From contig OX578277.1 of assembly GCA_951217055.1 (NCBI GenBank), positions 64,326,388 to 64,390,387 of the forward strand: a stretch of 64,000 nt of DNA, in the 5' to 3' direction. Origin of the DNA: Gerris lacustris (taxonomy: Eukaryota; Arthropoda; Insecta; Hemiptera; Gerridae). A program made the translations under genes and the position numbers. The stretch's first letter is position 1. Every line of letters begins with the position of its first letter. Below, in pieces: positions 56,961 to 64,000 of the stretch. The notes beneath the pieces were generated by a model, which was not told where the DNA came from, made no database searches, and worked only from the letters and a program-made list of their open reading frames with translations.

Positions 56961-57804
56961 CATGAGCGAGAATGATGATGATTATTTTTATACTTTCTGT
57001 TGTAGGTACACCAACTTATTTGCCCATCAATGAACTACCTAAAATATATTGAATCAATTTACAATTATTGTAATTTTACAATAGGTATAGTAAAATTACA
57101 ATAAATTATAAGTAAATTATTAAATATTACTTATAAGAATGTAATATTGTAACATTTAACTTATTTCTAAAAGATTGCACCTATTTTTATAGTTTTATAC
57201 ATAAATTTTAGCAATTTTTCAAGGGAAGCGGGTACCTACTTCCAAATAGAATTACAGTCTTCTTTCTATGGCGAAAACGGAGGGTAGTTTACAGTTTTCC
57301 AAGATTAGAGACTATTTGCTCAATTGAGACAAATGTGACTTTAGGTGATTAAGTAAAGTGTATAAGCGAAGCAATAGTAAGAATTAAAAATGTGTGCCTA
57401 TAAAATACGTAATCTAAAAGTGATTAGATTAAAGATAATGTTGTGTTAAATAAGCTTTTGTACGGTGCTTGTTTGTATAATAATAACAGCCGAATGTTTT
57501 ATTAGGATCAATTTAAAGAAGTGGGAGCTAAAATATTTGACAAATTTCTAGATGATCGACTTTAAATTTCACGGTCTTTATATACAAATCGGTGGGATAA
57601 AAATTTGTTTAGTGGGTACGGGGTTAATAATGAAGAGATGTGCAAGGGTAGAGGGAGTGGGGCTAGGGTGGGGAGGAGGTGGAGCTAAGCCACGCCTCTA
57701 AGGGGTGTGTGGTGGGGGCAGCGGTCCGGCCCCCGCGCTCCGACGAGTAGGCTTTTAGACTCGCGAGTGTCAGCATTTCCTCCATGCCACTAAACGAGTA
57801 GAAT
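56961..57804 (+). promoter_or_regulatory. Scr upstream region, probable promoter and 5' UTR
   Basis: The last 170 bp before the start codon are GC-rich (GGGGCTAGGGTGGGG, CCACGCCTC, GGGGTGTGTGGTGGGGGC, GGCCCCCGCGCTCCG) within an AT-rich region, a Hox-promoter-like change of composition with Sp1/KLF-type boxes. Possible TATA elements are TATAAAAT at 57399-57406 and TTTATATAC near 57575. I cannot fix the transcription start. TAG sits in frame two codons before the ATG, so the N-terminus is not further upstream in this exon. Confidence 0.45.
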
Positions 57805-58351
57805 ATGAGTTCCTATCAGTTCGTCAACTCGCTGGCTTCCTGCTACGGGGGGCAGGGCGGGGGCCGCTCTCCGGTAGAGCCCCAGAGTCCTGAATATTAC
57901 GGTGCCGCCGCACCCGGGTACGGCTGTTATTCGCCGCAGGGTTACGGCGGCTATGTTCAACAACCGCCTGTAGTCGAATACGCGCAACTCGGTTCCCATC
58001 AATCTCTTGCCCAAGCCGGACCTAGAATCGGCCAGCTGGGTCCGGTACCGGTCCAACAGCCAAGTTGTAAATTCGAGGGTCTGGGATCTCCCCAAGACCT
58101 GAGTACACAGCCGGCGAGGACGGCAAGTCCCGCCGGACTGGCCAGCCCCCGGGCAGGGCCCGCTCCTAGCCAGGCCAGCTCCTCGCCCGCCTCCACAGCC
58201 TCGACTTCGAGCCAACCTGCCGCCTCCACGCCTGCACCTCAGCAGCAGTCTCAGCAGAATAACAACAACTCTACCTCGGCCAGCTCTAAATCTAACCAGC
58301 AGAATCCACCTCAGATTTATCCCTGGATGAAGCGTGTCCACCTCGGACAGA
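57805..58351 (+). CDS. Scr: Sex combs reduced (Hox), first coding exon
   Basis: Homeodomain transcription factor that sets labial/first thoracic segment identity. This exon gives 182 complete codons plus one base. Seen: the Hox N-terminal motif MSSYQFVNSLASCY (1-14); a Gly/Tyr-rich stretch (15-60); CKFEG then SPQDLST (95-101), typical of Scr; a low-complexity Ala/Pro/Ser then Gln/Asn/Ser linker (about 105-165); NPPQI and YPWM (172-175) in the Scr context YPWMKRVHLG, which separates it from Antp (YPWMRSQ) and Dfd (YPWMKKIH). YPWM contacts the Exd/PBX cofactor. The exon ends ...GGACAGA before GTAAGT, phase 1. The homeodomain exon must lie beyond 64000. In-frame TAG at 57799 fixes this ATG. Confidence 0.95.
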
Positions 58352-59925
58352 GTAAGTCCAATCTCATATTTATTACTATTTTTAAGAATTTTACTATCAA
58401 TCGTTCCTTTCCGTAAACTGTCACAGCGATGTGTTTCGAGATTTTTGTTCTAGACATAACTTTGCTAAGTAAACGATAATGGCAAGGTATATGAACATCG
58501 CAAATTTGAAAAATGTGACATATAACAATATTAAAACTGATAACTCCACAACATCGATGACCAAGTTTCACCAATATGGGGAGTGACACCTATATTAAAA
58601 CCATCTTAAATCAATTACCATCCCCCAATGAAATCCTTATCACTCCCACTAAACACGATAAAAGACAAATTGATCACACCTACCGAACATATAACCTACT
58701 TAAAAAGTACTTTGATTATAATAATTTGATAAACCCTAATACATTCTTTATCCGATACTATTTCCTAATAAATAGGCAGAAGATATTATTTTTTATTCGG
58801 AAGAATTTAGCCAAATTATAATTGTAGATAACAGAAATAATTACTATTGTATATCTATTTAAAAAGAAACACGTTTAGTAGATCTCAGTAAACTCGAATA
58901 TTAAACTTGTTGATTACATAAAAAAATAATAATATTGACTTTAATAAAAAATATGTATCTTGTAGTAAGTTATGACATGTGTGCAAATAAGTATTTTGAA
59001 CACTCACATCAATAAATAATTTCCTTATATATTATTAAAAAAAAAGATAATAATAAATAAATTAAAGTCTAGAGACACATTTTTTATTTTAAGTATTTTT
59101 AAAAAGTTATTAATAAAAAGAAGAAATAAGTTTTATTGCTCAACGTAGCTAATTTCTATTGGTCACGCAAATGTAACGTGAATTATTAAAGGATTTTTTA
59201 TTATTAAATACTATTGGGGACCCCAATTGACTCCCACTTCGTTATCATAGAACAAATCGTAAATTCCCTCCACCCTAAAAATTAACATTAAATATAGTAT
59301 CATTTAGATTAATATTTTATATTTGTTACTTATTAAGTAACAAGATTAAAAATCTTGATGAATAATTAAAAATACAGCGATAAAATATCATTTTTACAAA
59401 ACTTTTACAAGAGAAGTTCAACGATGGAAAAATCTGGCTTTTATAATTTATTGATAAATAAGTAAAAATAAATAAAAATAAAAATAAACAACATATAATG
59501 TTACTGGTAATTTAATAAGGATATGATCAATCGAACAAGAAACATATTTAACACGTATATAAATATGATAGCAATTAAATATATTAAATATATTATTATA
59601 TTAATGATATAGGCATAGGCATAGGGCATGGATATAGGGGGTTATAGGTATTCACTCTACAATATTCTTGTCATGACAAAAATGTAATTAGTTAAAAAAT
59701 GTAGGTATGCTGAGTTAATAATAACTGATAGAAAATAAATTAAGCTGATACAATAAACTTACATGGAACGATCCAGTTCGGCGTAATTAAAATAGATACA
59801 TATAGTCTACTGCCATTCGGCCGCATTGCATTCGCTTTTTAAAATCTCTTAATTTTATAAAATTAATATTAACAATTTTATTGATTTCATAAATATAAGA
59901 ATAATAAGCTGTTCATGTTCAGGTG

Positions 59926-59928
<3 letters not shown>

Positions 59929-60011
<83 letters not shown>

Positions 60012-60024
60012 GTGTATATATATA
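59929..60024. repeat. (TA)n microsatellite in the Scr intron
   Basis: About 95 bp of TA with two small interruptions (TACATA, TGTGTA). Confidence 0.95.
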
Positions 60025-63000
60025 ATCCTTAAGGGGTGTACTTACCAATATTAAATTAAGAAATTAGTATATTTCTTTTAAATTATATAAATGAGTATGT
60101 AATTTTATATGTAGTCATTGGAACTTTAAGTTTATAATAAGATAGAGGCCAAATTATTTATGATATGTTAAGTTCTATCATAATGTTTATATAATTGTTA
60201 GTTATTATATTACAATAAGGTAATTAAAAATCCTATCGTAGTATTTTAATTATAGAAGTCCGTGCTCAAATTGCGATGTAGTTTAAAAATTTGTATCTTA
60301 AAATAGTGTAAAACTATAAGAATTACACATCATTAAATTATTCAATAACAGATATAATAAATCATTACATGAAGTTCTATATACTATATAATATTATATA
60401 CCAATAATATTTAATAAGTAGGTACAAGGATTAAATAAAAATTAAAGGGTTCTGCGTTTTCAAAAAATATGCGTTATTTTATATCCTTAAAAGTAACTAA
60501 CATAAATTAGATTTTTGCTAAATTTGAAAATAAATACTTTATTATTTTAGGTAATCTTAGGTTTTTTTTTAATGTTATTCGGTAATAAATTTGGAATGTT
60601 AAGGAAAACGATTTTTTGTCATTTTAAACATACAAGGATATAATAAGGTATATTTGTCTCAAAAATTCAATTTAAAAAAATCTTTTTTTTTAATCAAACA
60701 TATAAGATAGCAATAAATTGTTATATTTTTTAAAGTGTTGCAATGTAGGAAACATAATAATTTTAGAATTAACTAATTTAATTTGTTGATAATTTATTAT
60801 ACACCATCATTATTGTAGCTTTTTTCAGCCAGAGAATAAATTTTAAAATCATAATTTCATCATCATAAATAATTCATTGAAATAATAAATGTTAAATGAA
60901 CCAAACTTCAGCATTTGCGTAAAATTTCACCATTTTCTTTTTACTTTAAAACTATAAAATTTTAACTTTTCTTCTATACCTTCTTATTGCATGTTTCAAT
61001 GCCATAACAACTTACCCTTAAACTTGACATAAGTCGACATTATATACACTTTATAACACGGATTACCTATAATAAAATCTATACAGTAATATATCCTTAT
61101 GTCTGATTAAAACATTTAATATATTGAACAATATCTATATTATTTTAATTTCATTTTCTTTTCCAGTTAGTATTCTTTAAGTGCCGTAATTATTAATTAC
61201 TTATTCCTTTAAAAGTTATTTGTTTATGTAAATATTTTGATAATTTATTTTTGTCGTGATTTAGACAACTTAAATTATATTTAGTCAAAGAAATGTTTGC
61301 TATTGCTTCTAAATTTTATTATTAAACATTCTCTTTTAATGCTGTTAAAATATCGGTGTACAGAACAAAATCAACACCTCTAGTTCACTTTTTTTCGCTC
61401 AATCGTTTTATTTTATTATTCTTTCACACAATTATTTAAAAATTGGAACCTTACCATAAGAGTAGGTAACTATTAACTATTTTATCACGAAATTAATAAA
61501 GCTGTGAACAATAGTAGATACAAAGTATGAATTGATATAAAAAAACGTTATAAGTTATAACAGATATTTTATCTCGAAATTAATAAAACAAAACAGTGAA
61601 CAATAGGAGATACTAAGCTTGAATTATTATAAGTTGTAACAGATATGAAGAACTTAGCAATTTTTACTACCTTAATATTATGATAGTGCATAAATAAAAT
61701 AAAAGTGTGCCCACCGATGAATGTTTTTTCGGGTTTCTCGTCTTATTATAATTTTTTTATTTTATGCGGTAATACAAATTATTGCATAATATTCTAAGAT
61801 AAGTTAAAAATATTTTATTTTTAATTGGGTTTAAAATATTGAGTCCTAAATGTTATTATCATTGCATTAAAAATAGAAGGGAAAATTTTAAAACATAAAA
61901 CTTAATAAATCATTTAAGTAATTTTAAGTTAACTAAAAAGAAATTCATTAAACAGTTGATATATTATTAAAGACGCCTTTAAATTTACTATTGTAAGTAT
62001 GAATATATATTTTTTAAATGAATGTTTAGCAATTAAATTAAATTGGTTAAACAGAAAATGCACTTCTTTGTCGGCTCTTTAACAATGCATGTAAGCGACG
62101 GCCTAACTTATTCAAATATCACTTAAATCATTTCAGTGACATATTTAGTATTTGGGTTTCTTTTTTAGATATGAGAATAAATAATTATTCAACGCAAATC
62201 ATTTTATGTATGTTGTAACAGTGTTGGAATTAGTGAAAAATGTATTTTAAGAATTTTTTTAAAGTATAAGAATGTATATTATTTATGCGTATATATTTTT
62301 TTAGTAGGTCGTAAATATAATACATAATATTTCCATGAGATGAAATAAAATGTATTTTTAAATATTGATTTTAATATTTTAATATATAATTCAAATAATT
62401 ATTATGACAAATTTATAGATTATTAGAAATGAGATGCAAGTATATATCTACTTAAAACTAGACCATCTAAAATTCTTCATTGCGTAGATTTTTAAGTATG
62501 GAATGTCTAAATAAAAAATTATAAATTTAATCCCAAATTAAATCGAAATTTTAAAATTGAAATTAAATTGAAATCGTGATTTATTAAAGAATTTCGGGGG
62601 TTGCAGAATGATAATAAAAATTTAAAACGTTTTTATAGCTCTTATGTTACGATAAAAATGTATTCTTTTATTCGTGCCCCTGTATACTGGAGGATTATAC
62701 TTATACTTATTACTCAAAATGATAGAAATGTAAGAACAAAAAACCGCAATTTTACTATACTGCTATCTTTCTTCACTGCTGATTTGCATAGTACAATCAT
62801 GTTACATTAGAAAGATATATTTGTTTTTAATACAGAAATTGGTCGATATATTTTTGTATTATGTCATTATATTATTTATTTTACTATAGTTATATTATAA
62901 ATAATAAGTTTAGGAAACTCAGTTTTCTATAATAAGTGTAGATTAACATCATAAGACTTAAATAATTTTATTCTGATATAATGTCTAGTATCAAATTTTA

Positions 63001-63059
63001 AAAAATATGTTTATTCATTGATGTCATACAGTTTCATCAGTCGTTCGAGATTGTTTTTC

Positions 63060-63087
63060 CAAAAAAAAAAAAAAAAAAAAAAAAAAA
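63060..63087. repeat. Poly-A tract
   Basis: About 27 A residues after TTTTTCC. No retroposed gene precedes it. Confidence 0.9.
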
Positions 63088-63537
63088 TGCTTTATTTTTG
63101 ACAAGGGAACGGAGAAATAGTATTTATTGTAAAATATTGAATCGGACTTCAAGCTATTCATACTTTCTATATTAACTCCTCCTGAGTTATGTAAGGTGGA
63201 TTTTTCGAAAAATAATTAGTAACTACAGTTTTTCATCTTTACCTTTACAGATGTAGGCCTATAGTGGAGATAAAAAAAAGTCATAATTGTTGTTGAAATA
63301 AACAAAAAGCTGCCATGCACAGGCATACATATTGTAGAAAAATGTTTTAATGGAATAATTATTACAAAAAAAATTGATTAATGATAAATCGATTAATAAT
63401 AAAACATAAAAGGTAATTTCGGCTGGATGAAAGGAAAATCAGCGCTAAATTGGTAATAGTATAAACTTTAGCGTAGTCATACCTTTAGTACAAGTGTATT
63501 CGCTATATTATTATTTTTTCTGACAAGGCAGTTAATT

Positions 63538-63660
63538 TCAAAATTAGCCGGTGGGGTTGCTCCACCAACTTTAGACTTGAATGTAACGGGGCCGGGTGCA
63601 AGTTTTCTCGAGTCTAGATGTTTTGCAAGCTTAGACGCAGTTTGAGCCCCCGGGGCCTCC
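63538..63660. repeat. GC-rich patch, possible transposon fragment
   Basis: GCCGGTGGGGTTGCTCCACC, GGGGCCGGGTGCAAG and GAGCCCCCGGGGCCTCC stand out in the AT-rich intron. The last resembles the GGGCCCGGGGCCTCCCCCC near the left end of the 32312 hAT element. Confidence 0.3.
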
Positions 63661-64000
63661 TAAACGTACAAAATTACAGTGTGGTGTAATTTCTACCTTA
63701 CACCATAATATATATGAGCAAAATGCTATAAATTGTGATTTACTACAGACTTTTTTTAAAATTTTCTATTAAGAGATTTTTTTTTTCCAAATTTTGGCAT
63801 TATTTCAGCGTTTGAATTTAAGTTTATTTCATTCATAATTTTCAAACCCTCCTATTTTTTAAAAAATGAAATAAAATAATAAACGACCTGTAAATTTAGT
63901 TAAATTATGTTCGGATTAGAATATATTCGGTATTATATTAAAAAAATAAAATTATAAAAAAAGTCATAAATTAGATTAATGTCAACACTGAAGTTCAGCT

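Larger units (their letters stand above)
58352..64000 (+). other. Scr first intron, 5' part
   Basis: Starts at the consensus donor GTAAGT. No acceptor leading into a homeobox was seen, so the intron is at least 5.65 kb. AT-rich with many TAAT/ATTA cores, as is common in Hox introns. Only a TA run, a poly-A tract and one GC-rich patch at 63538-63660 break the pattern. The palindrome ATTGGGGACCCCAAT is at 59212-59226, and ATAGGC repeats at about 59613. Confidence 0.75.

Noticed and set aside
57790..58341. 183-codon minus-strand open frame across Scr exon 1
   Set aside because: It is the complement of a GC-rich coding exon with clear Hox motifs on the plus strand; the Arg/Gly-rich translation is a compositional shadow.
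58576..58821. 81-codon frame in the Scr intron as a further exon
   Set aside because: No splice sites, AT-rich codon use and no homeodomain residues.

Overview
The window is a piece of an AT-rich animal genome, almost certainly an insect. The decisive landmark is at 57805-58351 (+): the first coding exon of the Hox gene Sex combs reduced (Scr), with the Hox N-terminal motif, a SPQDLST motif, the YPWM hexapeptide in its Scr-specific context (YPWMKRVHLG), and a clean splice donor. The homeobox exon is not in the window, so the first intron runs past the right end (more than 5.6 kb). Everything to the left is the 5' flank of Scr; by the usual insect Hox order this is the Scr-to-ftz/Antp side. 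I saw no homeobox and no other host protein-coding gene in it. I cannot fix the insect order from sequence alone.

The 57 kb upstream is mostly mobile-element debris, much of it nested or palindromic. The one intact protein-coding element is a full-length BEL/Pao LTR retrotransposon (36096-44063) with 413-bp LTRs that look identical by eye, a 5-bp target duplication (GTATA), one uninterrupted 1787-aa Gag-Pol frame and no env. It is therefore a young insertion, about 14 kb from Scr. Its leader carries a 160-bp-arm inverted duplication of the LTR end and primer-binding region. Other elements with defined ends are a hAT element at 22559-23420 (TSD GTCTAGAC), a hAT element at 32312-35192 (TSD GCAGCGCT) inside an older terminal-inverted-repeat element at 31339-35312, and a small Ty3-type LTR element at 52844-53921 (TSD CTCAC) whose 5' LTR is itself split by a tRNA-like fold-back insertion.

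High-copy non-autonomous families give the region its texture. I call them R1 (about 570 bp, hairpin end, at least eight copies or fragments), R2 (about 570 bp, three copies, two of them in a 1.47-kb palindrome at 48899-50365), R3 (C/G-tract repeats near 0.8-3.9 kb), and R5 with several fold-back MITEs. Two copies of a 580-bp element near 18.3 and 24.1 kb keep a short reading frame beginning MSESSDF. tRNA-derived SINEs lie near 27.2 and 30.4 kb, with a weaker one near 20.1 kb, and (TA)n microsatellites are frequent.

Less expected are two homologous exon-like blocks with splice-like borders on the minus strand at 14655-14776 and 15018-15160, a duplicated segment at 12125-12200 and 13525-13603 ending in an acceptor-like TTTTTTAG, and a motif shared by several otherwise different repeat families. 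From about 57.0 kb to the right end, recognisable transposons nearly vanish, as would be expected around a Hox promoter and proximal intron.
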